Assembly: GCA_002366995.1 (NCBI GenBank)
Contig: DFCM01000071.1
Coordinates: forward strand, 1 to 15,906
Direction: 5' to 3'
Origin: a bacterium UBP3_UBA3054
Lineage (GTDB): Bacteria > Auribacterota > UBA3054
Length of the DNA stretch: 15,906 nt
A model generated the notes under the pieces. It saw only the letters and a program-made list of their open reading frames with translations. It made no database searches and was not told the origin of the DNA. This document shows, in pieces, positions 6,178 through 13,637 of this stretch; the stretch's first letter is position 1; each line of letters starts with the position of its first letter. The translations under genes and the position numbers were made by a program.

Positions 6178-6756
6178 TTATTCGATGACCCAGTTTATGA
6201 TGTTGTCGCGGTTGAAGTCCGCGCCGAAATCTATCGTTTCATCCCTCGTTCCTTCGGTGGCCTTGTTGTCGGGACCGCAGGAATACAGAAGATACATGTT
6301 AGGATTGTAGGGGCAGCGGGGGCATTCCCTCTGGTTTTCCCAATAGCGGTAAGGAACGTCCCAGGGGTCCATCAGTTTGCCAGCCCTGACCGGGAAGCTC
6401 TTGTCGATGTCGATGTAGGGCTTTTTCCAGCGGGGGTGGTTCGAAGGGATGTCGCCTTCGTCGCCGGTGTATTTTCCATCGCCGTTCAGGTCGCCGGTCA
6501 GGCAGCCGATCATCACGGAGTTGTCCGCGGGGCCGTTGCCGGTCGGAGGATAGCAGCCGAAATCGTTGTGATACTGGCTGAGAGCGAGCTCCAGGCGCTG
6601 AATGACAGCTTCAGCGGCAGAAGTTTTAATTTTGGCTTTGGCGACGACGGTCACGCCTCCGGAAAGAGCCGCAAGGATGCCGATGACGCTTATGACCACC
6701 AAGATCTCTATAAGGGTGAAACCCTTGTTAACAGTCTGCTTCATGACTTTGTTCAT
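6178..6756 (-). CDS. GspG-like pseudopilin with EF-hand-like loops
   Basis: A 192-residue pseudopilin with leader ending NKG (cleavage after Gly12), then FTLIEILVVISVIGILAALSG, with Glu17 at mature position 5. LELALSQYHNDFGCYPP follows the helix as in GspG, and DPWDVPYRY (130-138) corresponds to the GspG DPWG.PY motif. Between them is an insert containing DLNGDGKYTGDE (89-100), which fits the 12-residue EF-hand calcium loop pattern. A second acidic loop, DFNRDNIINW, lies at 180-189. Five cysteines (68, 85, 145, 148, 160), including CPRC, could form periplasmic disulfides. Start overlap with the PUR-like gene is four bases (ATGA), and Met5 at 6744 is a possible alternative. It may be a second shaft protein or a specialised subunit, and I cannot tell which. 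Confidence 0.9.
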   Translation of the reverse strand: MNKVMKQTVNKGFTLIEILVVISVIGILAALSGGVTVVAKAKIKTSAAEAVIQRLELALSQYHNDFGCYPPTGNGPADNSVMIGCLTGDLNGDGKYTGDEGDIPSNHPRWKKPYIDIDKSFPVRAGKLMDPWDVPYRYWENQRECPRCPYNPNMYLLYSCGPDNKATEGTRDETIDFGADFNRDNIINWVIE

Positions 6757-7022
6757 TCCTGTTGCTGTTCTTTTTCTTCAGTCGCTTTCGCTTCCTCGTT
6801 TCCCAACGCAACCACTTCCTGAAGGATATCGGAAAGTTCCTTTATGGCCTCCGCCGGAACGATTATCGTCCTCTTCGTAGCTGAATCCTTTTCGCTGATC
6901 TTCAAGAAGCGTCCGCGCTTGTTTTCTTTGTAATCGACGTAGAAAAGTTTGCATTCACAGACGATCTTCTTTGTCAGGATGAGCTTTTCGTTGGCGTTGT
7001 AGTTGTTCTGCTTGGGAAACAT
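6753..7022 (-). CDS. PUR-domain-like small nucleic-acid-binding protein
   Basis: An 89-residue protein. The core from residue 12 to 72 reads as a strand-rich repeat ending in a helix: KLILTKKIVCECKLFYVDYK, then KRGRFLKISEK, then RTIIVPAEAIKELSDILQEV. This resembles the PUR-alpha fold (DUF3276 type), a small single-strand DNA/RNA-binding protein common in Bacteroidetes and spirochaetes, where the pattern is ...R.YFFDVKE...G.YL.I.E......I.....F..F......I. The C-terminal tail is Glu/Gln rich and likely disordered. The start has GAGGT at six bases. It lies 33 bases after rpsU and overlaps the next pseudopilin gene by four bases. The neighbour rpsU suggests a role near RNA or translation. The family call is made by eye. 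Confidence 0.72.
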   Translation of the reverse strand: MFPKQNNYNANEKLILTKKIVCECKLFYVDYKENKRGRFLKISEKDSATKRTIIVPAEAIKELSDILQEVVALGNEEAKATEEKEQQQE

Positions 7023-7055
7023 GATTTACCTCGCTTCCCGCCAGGTCCCGTCGAA

Positions 7056-7250
7056 TCAGCGGTAGAGCTTCATCAAACGGTGAGCGTTGCGGCGGGCGGC
7101 TTTCTGCTTGCGCAGTTTTTTCTCGCTGGGCTTCTCGTACTGGGCATGCTGGCGCACGACTTTAAGAACGCCTTCGCGATCGACTTTCTTTTTCAGGCGA
7201 CGGATCGCCTTGTCAACTGTTTCGTTTTTACGAACCGTAACTGTTAACAC
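7056..7250 (-). CDS. rpsU: Ribosomal protein bS21
   Basis: Small-subunit ribosomal protein bS21 of 64 residues, the usual bacterial length. The sequence shows the family pattern: VRKNETVDKAIRRLKKKVDREG near the N-terminus, then YEKPSEKKLRKQKAARRNAHR with a strongly basic tail. bS21 binds the 30S platform near the anti-Shine-Dalgarno region and aids initiation. The start is GTG at 7250, preceded by AGAGGA at a suitable distance. It is the first gene after the consensus promoter at 7340-7368 and has a leader of roughly 83 bases. Having it head a pseudopilin operon is unusual: rpsU is more often seen with dnaG and rpoD, gatB/YqeY-type genes or alone. Confidence 0.95.
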   Translation of the reverse strand: MLTVTVRKNETVDKAIRRLKKKVDREGVLKVVRQHAQYEKPSEKKLRKQKAARRNAHRLMKLYR

Positions 7251-7283
7251 GTATTCCTCTCGGATTTAATGAATGTACATGTG

Positions 7284-7322
7284 ACCCTCTCCCGCAAGCG
7301 CACCGTGCGCCTGTGGTAGGGT
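7284..7322 (-). promoter_or_regulatory. Structured leader of rpsU
   Basis: Within the predicted 83-base leader, an outer five-base stem (ACCCT at 7322-7318 with AGGGT at 7288-7284) encloses an inner GC-rich hairpin (GCGCA and TGCGC around CGG, 7298-7310). The ribosome site lies about 25 bases downstream and outside the fold. Ribosomal protein genes are often autoregulated through leader structures, so this could be a bS21 control element. That role is inference, and the fold is seen only by complementarity. Confidence 0.4.
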
Positions 7323-7339
7323 AAAAATTATCGTTAAGA

Positions 7340-7368
7340 ATTATATTCAAACGCCTTCCCTTTGTCAA
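7340..7368 (-). promoter_or_regulatory. Perfect-consensus sigma-70 promoter for the rpsU operon
   Basis: On the minus strand TTGACA (7368-7363) and TATAAT (7345-7340) are separated by exactly 17 bases, matching the housekeeping consensus at all 12 positions. Predicted transcription starts near 7333. The promoter drives rpsU and, by the overlaps and short gaps downstream, probably the PUR-like and pseudopilin genes. Confidence 0.93.
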
Positions 7369-7390
7369 GGCAGAACCGACCTGACAAGGG
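7358..7390 (-). repeat. Inverted repeat covering the -35 element
   Basis: On the plus strand CCCTTTGTCA (7358-7367) and TGACAAGGG (7382-7390) are complementary apart from one extra T, with 14 bases between. The repeat begins one base after the GH20-like stop codon. As RNA it could form the terminating hairpin of the upper operon, but no T run follows. As DNA its arm contains most of the -35 hexamer, so it might be an operator. The two readings cannot be separated by eye. Confidence 0.5.
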
Positions 7391-7391
7391 T

Positions 7392-9077
7392 TTAGCGTTT
7401 CATCGCCCGGCGGACCAGTTCCTCGACGTATCCGAAGAGATAGCGCTGCATGAGAGAAACGGTCTCCAGCGGAAGCTTGTCATGCATGGCAGTCTGCCAA
7501 AGCTTGTGCATTTCCTTGGTCGAGACTATGACTTTGTCAACGTGCATGATCTCCCGTCTGCGGGAGAACTGCTGGTCTATGTAACGGTTGTAGAGGCGGT
7601 ATCTGGCGTAGAAATAGACAAGGTCCAGCATGTCGCGCTGGATATGGGGCTTAAGCGCCTCCGCCATCTTCATAAGCTCTTTGGTCGCCTTCGGATAATC
7701 GTCCGAATCGCTGAGGTGGAAATTCTCCATGTAGGAGGAGAATTCCTTGACTTTCTCGTTCTCCGAGCCGAAGTAGAAGATCGGCCAGCCTTCCTTCAGG
7801 CTCTCCTCCGTGGAGGTCTTGCGCCACAGAAGCGAACCGGCCCTGTACACGGCTTCCCAAGCGAGGACGATCGGCATCCTCATCGCGCCCTGCATAAGCT
7901 GCGGGGCAAGCGGCGTGTCGAGCCTCTGGCAGTTGTGGCTGCTGTAGGCTAAGACCACCCCACCCTGCTCGTTCTTGTCCTGCTTGACGCTCCAGAGGGC
8001 CTGGAGATGGGACTTGAGGCGTATGCTGACCTCGGTCGCGGGGAAAGAGAGGGCGTAATAGCTGTTCCAGACGCTCTGACCGGCCTTTTGGAAGCGCTCC
8101 GCGCTGTCAAGCTCGCGGTTGTCGCGCATAAGGACCGCGCCGCCCTTGGGCCATTTGTCGAGAAGGTCGCCGTTTAAGATGTCGGACCAGGTTATGGGCA
8201 GCTTCCCCTCCTCTTTCAGGACGCCGCAGAGCTCCAGGGCGTATTCTTCCTGGGATTGGCTGAGTTCCTGGGTGAAGGAGTTGTCCTCTTCGCGTCCGGC
8301 GAAGTCAAGGAAGACATACTGTCCGCCGTGCGCTCTGGCGAGGTCGCGGCAAAGACCCTTCATCAGTTCCCTGGCCTCGGGCAATTCCGTTTTGACCTTG
8401 GCAAGGCGGTCGTTTTTAACTTCCGGCAGATCGGAGAGCCAGATGTAGGGCTCAAGCTCCCAGATAAAGTTCACGCTTCTCAAAACCGGCAGAAGCGGGA
8501 TCATGGTTATGCCAAGCCTCTTGGCGTAGGCCACCATTCTCGAGACCTGCTCTTTGCTGTAGCCGTAGAAAGCGGAGGCGTACGGCAGAGAATACGGGAA
8601 CATGCCGCGGTAATCGATGATGACGGCGTTGTATTTCAAGGCAGCCAGCTTGTCGAGAATGTTCCTGACGTACTCGATCTTGTAATTGTAGACCGAAAGG
8701 TCGAGATGAAACGCCCTGACCTTGCAGTCCGGCGCGTCCTCGATCTCCATGCAGCGGATGCTGTCGGTCGTGGCGTCCAATATCTTCAGGAAGGTCTGGA
8801 ACGCTCCGCACAGGCCTTCATAACCGCCGGCCGAGACCAGAACTCCGTTCTCCGTGACCTTGATGGCGTAAGCGTCCTTTTCCATGTTCGCGACTTCAAA
8901 AAAACGGATCTTGATGCCGTTTTCCTGAAGCGTCTTCTCCGCGGTGTGCGGGAAGTCGTGCCAGGCCGTGGCTATCTCGGTGCGGAACTTCTCGCTGAGC
9001 GGCTTCTTGATAGAATAGCTTTTCTCGCCGTAAACGATGCGTTTCGGCTCAGGGATTATTTTGTAGTTTTTTTCCAT
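7392..9077 (-). CDS. Divergent GH20-like glycosidase, probably cytoplasmic
   Basis: A 561-residue protein with the layout of family 20 glycoside hydrolases (beta-N-acetylhexosaminidases). The N-terminal domain opens with IIPEPKRIVYGEKSYSI. It continues with VSAGGYEGLCGAFQTFLKIL (81-100), which matches the GH20 step before the barrel. The barrel starts at DAPDCKVRAFHLDLSVYN (115-132) and shows LDKLAALKYNAVIIDY and LGITMIPLLP. The family's catalytic strand normally reads H.GGDE. Here the same place has YVFLDFAGREED (254-265), so the Asp-Glu pair is shifted or changed. There is no signal peptide, so it should stay in the cytoplasm unless exported otherwise. The last 160 residues are helical with many Arg and Lys. 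It follows the GT-C gene with a 29-base overlap. Activity is uncertain; related enzymes cut terminal N-acetylhexosamine. Confidence 0.75.
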   Translation of the reverse strand: MEKNYKIIPEPKRIVYGEKSYSIKKPLSEKFRTEIATAWHDFPHTAEKTLQENGIKIRFFEVANMEKDAYAIKVTENGVLVSAGGYEGLCGAFQTFLKILDATTDSIRCMEIEDAPDCKVRAFHLDLSVYNYKIEYVRNILDKLAALKYNAVIIDYRGMFPYSLPYASAFYGYSKEQVSRMVAYAKRLGITMIPLLPVLRSVNFIWELEPYIWLSDLPEVKNDRLAKVKTELPEARELMKGLCRDLARAHGGQYVFLDFAGREEDNSFTQELSQSQEEYALELCGVLKEEGKLPITWSDILNGDLLDKWPKGGAVLMRDNRELDSAERFQKAGQSVWNSYYALSFPATEVSIRLKSHLQALWSVKQDKNEQGGVVLAYSSHNCQRLDTPLAPQLMQGAMRMPIVLAWEAVYRAGSLLWRKTSTEESLKEGWPIFYFGSENEKVKEFSSYMENFHLSDSDDYPKATKELMKMAEALKPHIQRDMLDLVYFYARYRLYNRYIDQQFSRRREIMHVDKVIVSTKEMHKLWQTAMHDKLPLETVSLMQRYLFGYVEELVRRAMKR

Positions 9078-11310
9078 TTTTCTTCTCGTTGTAAGCGATG
9101 CGCGCGCGTTTTAAAAGTTTGTTCCAATCCTTCGCCATGTCGGGATTGAGAGTAAGGTAGGCCGCGTCGAAACGGACCCTGTTCTTGTATATCTCCTCAA
9201 GCGAGAGATAACTTTCCAATTCCTCCGGCGTGATGTAAGGACGCGGGAATTCGTCGTGCGTAAAGCGGTATACCCTGTCGTAGAACCACCAGCCGTTCTT
9301 CAGGCGCATAAGTCCGGTCCTGGCCCTCTGCTCCCCCGGCAGGTCTTTTTGAACGCAGCAGTTCATATAGGTGTATACGTACCTTTCTATGGGCGTTACC
9401 AGAATGGGCCTGATCGTCCTGGGTTCCTGCTTCATGCCATCGTACCATTCGTTTATGAGGCGGTAGGCGTAGAATTCGAGGTTGGGATCTTCCAGGAGGT
9501 CCTTCGTCTTAGGGGTATAGGTGGCGTTGTCGTTGATGGTCCTCACGATAAGGTTCGTGAAGACCGCGTTGTCGAGGCTGAGCTTCTTCAGGCCTTTGTT
9601 GATCAGGTGATTCTCGTACTGGATGTGCTGGTGAAGATAAGTCCAGCGGAAAAGCTCCGCCGTCAGGTAGATGGCGTCCGCCAAAGTCTTGACCTTTTCC
9701 GCGGAACGGCACATGATCATGGCGTTGGGGTCCGTAACGTCCGAGCCGAAGGCCCTCATGTCGTGGTAAAAATACGGCATGAAACCTTTGGTCGGCCTGT
9801 ACATCAGGATCCACCACACATAGCAGCCCTTTTTATTGATCTCATCCTGCATGAAGGGCAAAAAGATGGACTCCTTAACGATCCAGTTCTTTGTATTCGG
9901 TCTCAGGCTCTGCTCGTAGAGGCAGTTCTTATGGACCCAGGAATTCGGCTCCGCCTGGTAAATGACGATGTCCCCCGGCGTGTAGGCGTTCTCCAAATAA
10001 TCGAAAACGTAGCGCACGCCTTCCAGCTGTTCATTGAACATTTTTTCCGATTCGGCATAAGCGTTGCCTTCATAGCAGACCAAAATAGAAAAACCGATCA
10101 TGGAAAAGGCGCATCCCCATGAGATTATCGTCCGGCGCCGTTGCTCGTTTTTAGTCAGCAGCCATCCCGTCGCAGTCCAGAGCCATTCTACAACATAGCA
10201 CGCGGCAGCCGCCAGAACGAACATGTCCAGAACGAGCACGAAAATGATGTATTTGTCCCTGAACTGCTCGTATGTCAGGCGCTGCGTAAGCAGCCTCAGC
10301 AACACGAAGGTGGACAGCTTCACGAAGAAATAATAGAGGGCGATCAGCCTGATCTTCGTGAAGAGCAGGATCACAAAAGCCGCGATGGAAAGATAAAGAA
10401 CGATGTGAGCGAACGGCGCGCCTACCCACAGCCTTTCGCAGATCCCTCCGACCACGGAGAAAGAAAGTTCAGAAATAAGGTGCGCGCTGCCGCGCCCGGT
10501 CGGCGTATAGGGCTTGTCCGCGCCAGTCACCTGAAGGAACTGGTAACAGTAGACGAGACAGGGCAGCACCAGCATGATGAACTTGCTGTAGAAGACTTCG
10601 AAATCGTCTTTGAAAACGCTAAGCGCGCCCTTAAATCCCAGCTTTCGCAGTTCTCCCCTCTTTTCCCAGGCGAGGAAAAGCAGAGGCGTGAAAGCGTAAA
10701 CGCAGAGGAAAATGTTCGAGAAGGCGAAAAGGATGTAGAAACCCTGATGCGAACCCATGCCGCCGACAGCCGCCAGGGCATACAGGGCGTAGTCCCTCAG
10801 GGAATCCCTGGCGCCCGGCGCCTTTTTTAAAATATTGACAGCCTCTATCAAAAGCCAGGTGGTGAAAAAGCAGACGAAGGAATAGTAACGCGCCTCCCTG
10901 CCGTGCGTCAAAAGGAGATAAGAGACCGCGCCGAGTGAAGCCAAAAGCAGCCCGGTCCATTTATCCTTGAGATCTTTCCCCAGAAGGAAGAAAAGCGGGA
11001 CCGTTATGAAACTGAATATCGCGGAAGGCAGCCTAATCTGCCATTCTCTCAAAACTGCGGACTTGGTGAAGAAAGAGAAAAGGTGGCCGTCGATGTAGTA
11101 TATGATCGCGTTGACTGGCGCGCGGCTGGTGATGTAGAAACGCCAGAGGCGCCAGAGAGACCAGTGCGACCTTTCCTCCGAAAGGCACTCGTCATACGTC
11201 ATGCCGCGCCATGAGAGATGGTAGAAGCGCAGGTAAAAAGCGAAGGCCAGAAGCAGGAGCAGCAGAAGGTACGGCCAGGCTGTTTTTAGGAAGGAAAGAA
11301 TTTTCTTCAT
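9049..11310 (-). CDS. GT-C family membrane glycosyltransferase (ArnT/PMT-like)
   Basis: A 753-residue integral membrane protein. The first helix is about 11-28. It is followed by the loop RGMTYDECLSEE, whose Asp40-Glu41 pair matches the catalytic acidic motif in the first outer loop of GT-C enzymes. HGREARYYSF (136-145) matches the conserved S.EARPY.L segment. Roughly ten more hydrophobic segments follow up to about residue 430. After these comes a large polar C-terminal domain of about 300 residues. GT-C enzymes move sugars from polyprenyl-phosphate donors to proteins, lipids or glycans on the outer face. The acceptor is not deducible. The ATG at 11310 is preceded by GGGGGAG and overlaps the upstream stop by four bases; a longer frame to 11379 lacks support. 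The long soluble tail sets it apart from ArnT itself, which is about 550 residues. Confidence 0.85.
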   Translation of the reverse strand: MKKILSFLKTAWPYLLLLLLLAFAFYLRFYHLSWRGMTYDECLSEERSHWSLWRLWRFYITSRAPVNAIIYYIDGHLFSFFTKSAVLREWQIRLPSAIFSFITVPLFFLLGKDLKDKWTGLLLASLGAVSYLLLTHGREARYYSFVCFFTTWLLIEAVNILKKAPGARDSLRDYALYALAAVGGMGSHQGFYILFAFSNIFLCVYAFTPLLFLAWEKRGELRKLGFKGALSVFKDDFEVFYSKFIMLVLPCLVYCYQFLQVTGADKPYTPTGRGSAHLISELSFSVVGGICERLWVGAPFAHIVLYLSIAAFVILLFTKIRLIALYYFFVKLSTFVLLRLLTQRLTYEQFRDKYIIFVLVLDMFVLAAAACYVVEWLWTATGWLLTKNEQRRRTIISWGCAFSMIGFSILVCYEGNAYAESEKMFNEQLEGVRYVFDYLENAYTPGDIVIYQAEPNSWVHKNCLYEQSLRPNTKNWIVKESIFLPFMQDEINKKGCYVWWILMYRPTKGFMPYFYHDMRAFGSDVTDPNAMIMCRSAEKVKTLADAIYLTAELFRWTYLHQHIQYENHLINKGLKKLSLDNAVFTNLIVRTINDNATYTPKTKDLLEDPNLEFYAYRLINEWYDGMKQEPRTIRPILVTPIERYVYTYMNCCVQKDLPGEQRARTGLMRLKNGWWFYDRVYRFTHDEFPRPYITPEELESYLSLEEIYKNRVRFDAAYLTLNPDMAKDWNKLLKRARIAYNEKKNGKKLQNNP

Positions 11311-12980
11311 GATCTCTCCCCCTTTATTATGAACCTTACGGTCTGGCAGAGCGAGCCTATGATGAGCGCCGCGAGCCACACCCAGGCGATCATCCTCAGC
11401 ATGAGATAGGCGTTGTTAAGCCTGACGAGCCTGAATCCTTCGAGAACGACCATCTCCCTTCGCACGCTCATCCTGATGTTGCTGAAAAAGCGCGTGAAGA
11501 AACGCATGAAAGTGTCGGAATCGTCCGGATAGAGCTCGTTGCGGCCTCCCAGGACATGGTCGCTGTATGAGGCGACGGTCAGGCTGCCGGCTACGGGCGT
11601 CTCCAACTCCTCGGGCGTTATGTCAGGCTTCGGCCGGTTGTGCCAGATCAGAGAGTAGAAAGACATAGGCTTCAAGCCCATCAGCCAGCGCTCGTTCGTC
11701 GTCTGCAGCATAGGTTCCCCGAAGCCGAACGAGTAAATGGGAGCCAGGAGTATGGCAATGGAAACGACAGCCAGGGCGAAGGTCGCTAGTTTGGAATAAA
11801 GATCGCGTCTGAAATAAACGATCAGGAAACAGAAGGTCAGGTACGACGCGCCCCAGAAGACAAGGAAGCTCGGGAAGAAAAACTGAGCCAGCCCCAAAAA
11901 CGTTTTCAGGTACGTGGGAGGGAGCTTGGCTTCGACAAGAGAAACTTTCTCGATGAAAGCGCTGCCTCCGCCTTCATGCCACATGCGCAAAGATATGTCC
12001 TCATAGAAAGCGTGGACCGTATCGATGATAAAGACCTGCTGTTTGCTTCCCTGCCCGAAAAACGTCATGAGATTTTCCGTCTGGGGATCGTCATAGCAAG
12101 AGGCCTTGTAAAGGTCGACATAAACGAGAGCGTGCCGGCCGCTGTCCATAGCCCGCCCCTTTACCTTCAGCATCCCGGCGGCAAAGGGCGAACAGCTTTT
12201 CAGGGGTATTCTCAAAACGGAGCCTCCGCTTTTAAGCTCCTCATTCACGTCAGCGGTGATCAGCTTCCTGCTCTGAGGCCCTTCCATGGAAGATTTCAGA
12301 ACATTGAAAGGCGTGGCGGAGACAACGAACGACAGCAGCCCCAAAGCCACAAAGGCTATGAGGAAACGCCAGGCGTTCTCTGTCCTCACATAAAGATGAA
12401 CGGCGAAAAACAGGATCAGGAAAGCGATGACGGCATTGCGAAGGACCAGGACAAGATAGGGCCAGAAGCATTTCAGCTTTTCCCTGGTGTTTGTCATGAA
12501 GTAATAGATGTTCTCCCCTTTCAATTCCGTCGTCATCACGTTGCCGACCATAAGGTAATAGCGTCCCGGTTCGGAAACTTTGAGGCGCAGCGTAAAAACC
12601 TTGCGGCGTTGGAAAATGGAAAGGAAGAGACTTTCTCCGCGCGCGGTGATCTTGTTGAAATGGCCTATGGACGTGTCGGGCTTCAGGAGCGCTTCCCTTT
12701 CAGCTTCGCTGACAAGGGTAAACGTCATTTTCGGCTGCTTTTCCGCTTTGCCCTTCAAACTTCCCAGATAATTCAGCATCAGCTTCCCTTTGCAGGGCAC
12801 GTCGACGGGATAGAACTGATACGTGGTCCGCCCTTTCAAGACAGACTGTACCTCGCCAACGTCGGACGTTCTGATATCAGGATAAGCCGGCGCGACCTTT
12901 TTGCCGACAAAGTACACGGCTTCCAGAATCAGATAAGCTGCGAAGAGCAGCAAAGGTATCAACTGCTTTGCGCGAAACAT
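11307..12980 (-). CDS. Uncharacterised membrane protein, partner of GT-C gene
   Basis: I do not recognise this 557-residue protein. It has six likely membrane helices: about 8-26, 174-197, 205-222, 366-389, 397-416 and 529-548. The stretch 27-172 is polar and strand-rich (TYQFYPVDVPCKGKLMLNYLG, FTLRLKVSEPGRYYLMVGN), suggesting an outer beta-sandwich domain. A second such domain lies at 225-365, and a third polar stretch at 417-528 includes FGFGEPMLQTT and DDSDTFMRFF. The gene starts nine bases after the nitroreductase stop and ends in an ATGA overlap with the GT-C gene. Such tight coupling to a glycosyltransferase suggests a role in making or presenting the same glycan, but this is inference. 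No catalytic motif is visible. Confidence 0.85.
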   Translation of the reverse strand: MFRAKQLIPLLLFAAYLILEAVYFVGKKVAPAYPDIRTSDVGEVQSVLKGRTTYQFYPVDVPCKGKLMLNYLGSLKGKAEKQPKMTFTLVSEAEREALLKPDTSIGHFNKITARGESLFLSIFQRRKVFTLRLKVSEPGRYYLMVGNVMTTELKGENIYYFMTNTREKLKCFWPYLVLVLRNAVIAFLILFFAVHLYVRTENAWRFLIAFVALGLLSFVVSATPFNVLKSSMEGPQSRKLITADVNEELKSGGSVLRIPLKSCSPFAAGMLKVKGRAMDSGRHALVYVDLYKASCYDDPQTENLMTFFGQGSKQQVFIIDTVHAFYEDISLRMWHEGGGSAFIEKVSLVEAKLPPTYLKTFLGLAQFFFPSFLVFWGASYLTFCFLIVYFRRDLYSKLATFALAVVSIAILLAPIYSFGFGEPMLQTTNERWLMGLKPMSFYSLIWHNRPKPDITPEELETPVAGSLTVASYSDHVLGGRNELYPDDSDTFMRFFTRFFSNIRMSVRREMVVLEGFRLVRLNNAYLMLRMIAWVWLAALIIGSLCQTVRFIIKGERS

Positions 12981-12989
12981 CTCTGAAGA

Positions 12990-13637
12990 TCACCAGCGGT
13001 TCCAGTGGATCTTTTCCTCTTTGTATTTGTCCTTGGGCTGATCTTCGCCCGTGGGGTACCCGATGGAGATGAGAGAGAGGACTTCGTAGTCGTCGCTGTA
13101 ATTGAAAAGCGCTTTGTAACTTTCGGTGCGGTCGGTCAGGGGATGCCCGGCGCACCAGACGGCGCCCAGTCCCAGGGCTTCGGCGGCCAGAAGAATGTTC
13201 TCGGTAGCGGCCGAGCAGTCCTGCTGCCAGAACTTCTCGTCCTTCTTGCCGAGGACAAGGATCACAGCCTTGGCTTTCTGAAGCATCATGAGCCCGGGCT
13301 TGTCGCTTATGGATGCGACCTGCGTCATGTTGGTCACGATGATGAAGGACCAGGGCTGGCGGTTAACGGCGGTCGGAGCGGCCATGCCGGCCTTGACGAG
13401 CGTCAGCAGTTTGTCCGCTTCCACTTCCCGATCGGTGTAATGTCTCACGCTCTTCCTCGAGAAGATGACGTCCAGGGCGCTTTTTTCGCCCGTTTTCATC
13501 TCGGCCGCGGCCGTCTCGTATTCCGCGCCCTTGGCGTTGCGTTTTTCCTTGGCGTTCTGCATCTGGATGACGAGGATGGCTACGCCTATTACGAGGATGG
13601 TCGTCAAAATGATGTTAGTAAGCCTTGATCTGTTCAT
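12990..13637 (-). CDS. Membrane-anchored nitroreductase family protein
   Basis: A 215-residue protein. Residues 7-26 form a single membrane helix with basic residues before it, so it is anchored with the enzyme domain after a 30-residue linker. The domain begins at IFSRKSVRHYTDREV (the R.S.R.F/Y signature that contacts FMN phosphate) and has APTAVNRQPWSFIIV (the A.S..N.QPW pattern). It then has DCSAATENILLAAEALGLGAVW and ends with ISIGYPTGEDQPKDKYKEEKIHWNRW, the usual family finish. Nitroreductase-fold enzymes bind FMN and use NAD(P)H to reduce varied substrates, including nitro groups or quinones. The substrate here is unknown. The start overlaps the hisS stop by four bases. If the topology follows the positive-inside rule the domain would face outward, which is unusual for an FMN enzyme. 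Confidence 0.9.
   Translation of the reverse strand: MNRSRLTNIILTTILVIGVAILVIQMQNAKEKRNAKGAEYETAAAEMKTGEKSALDVIFSRKSVRHYTDREVEADKLLTLVKAGMAAPTAVNRQPWSFIIVTNMTQVASISDKPGLMMLQKAKAVILVLGKKDEKFWQQDCSAATENILLAAEALGLGAVWCAGHPLTDRTESYKALFNYSDDYEVLSLISIGYPTGEDQPKDKYKEEKIHWNRW

Noticed and set aside
3747..6756. Complete type II secretion locus
   Set aside because: Only pseudopilin genes are present. No GspD, GspE, GspF, GspK, GspL or GspM homologue is seen in the window.
8256..9149. 297-codon plus-strand open frame
   Set aside because: It lies opposite the GH20-like gene, and its composition is that of a reversed coding strand, with no family motif.
11311..11379. Longer GT-C protein starting at 11379
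   Set aside because: The ATG at 11310 has a strong Shine-Dalgarno sequence and an ATGA overlap, and the extra residues lie inside the upstream gene.
11976..12986. 336-codon plus-strand open frame
   Set aside because: It is opposite the 557-residue membrane protein, which has six helices and operon overlaps on both sides. The plus frame has no domain or ribosome site.
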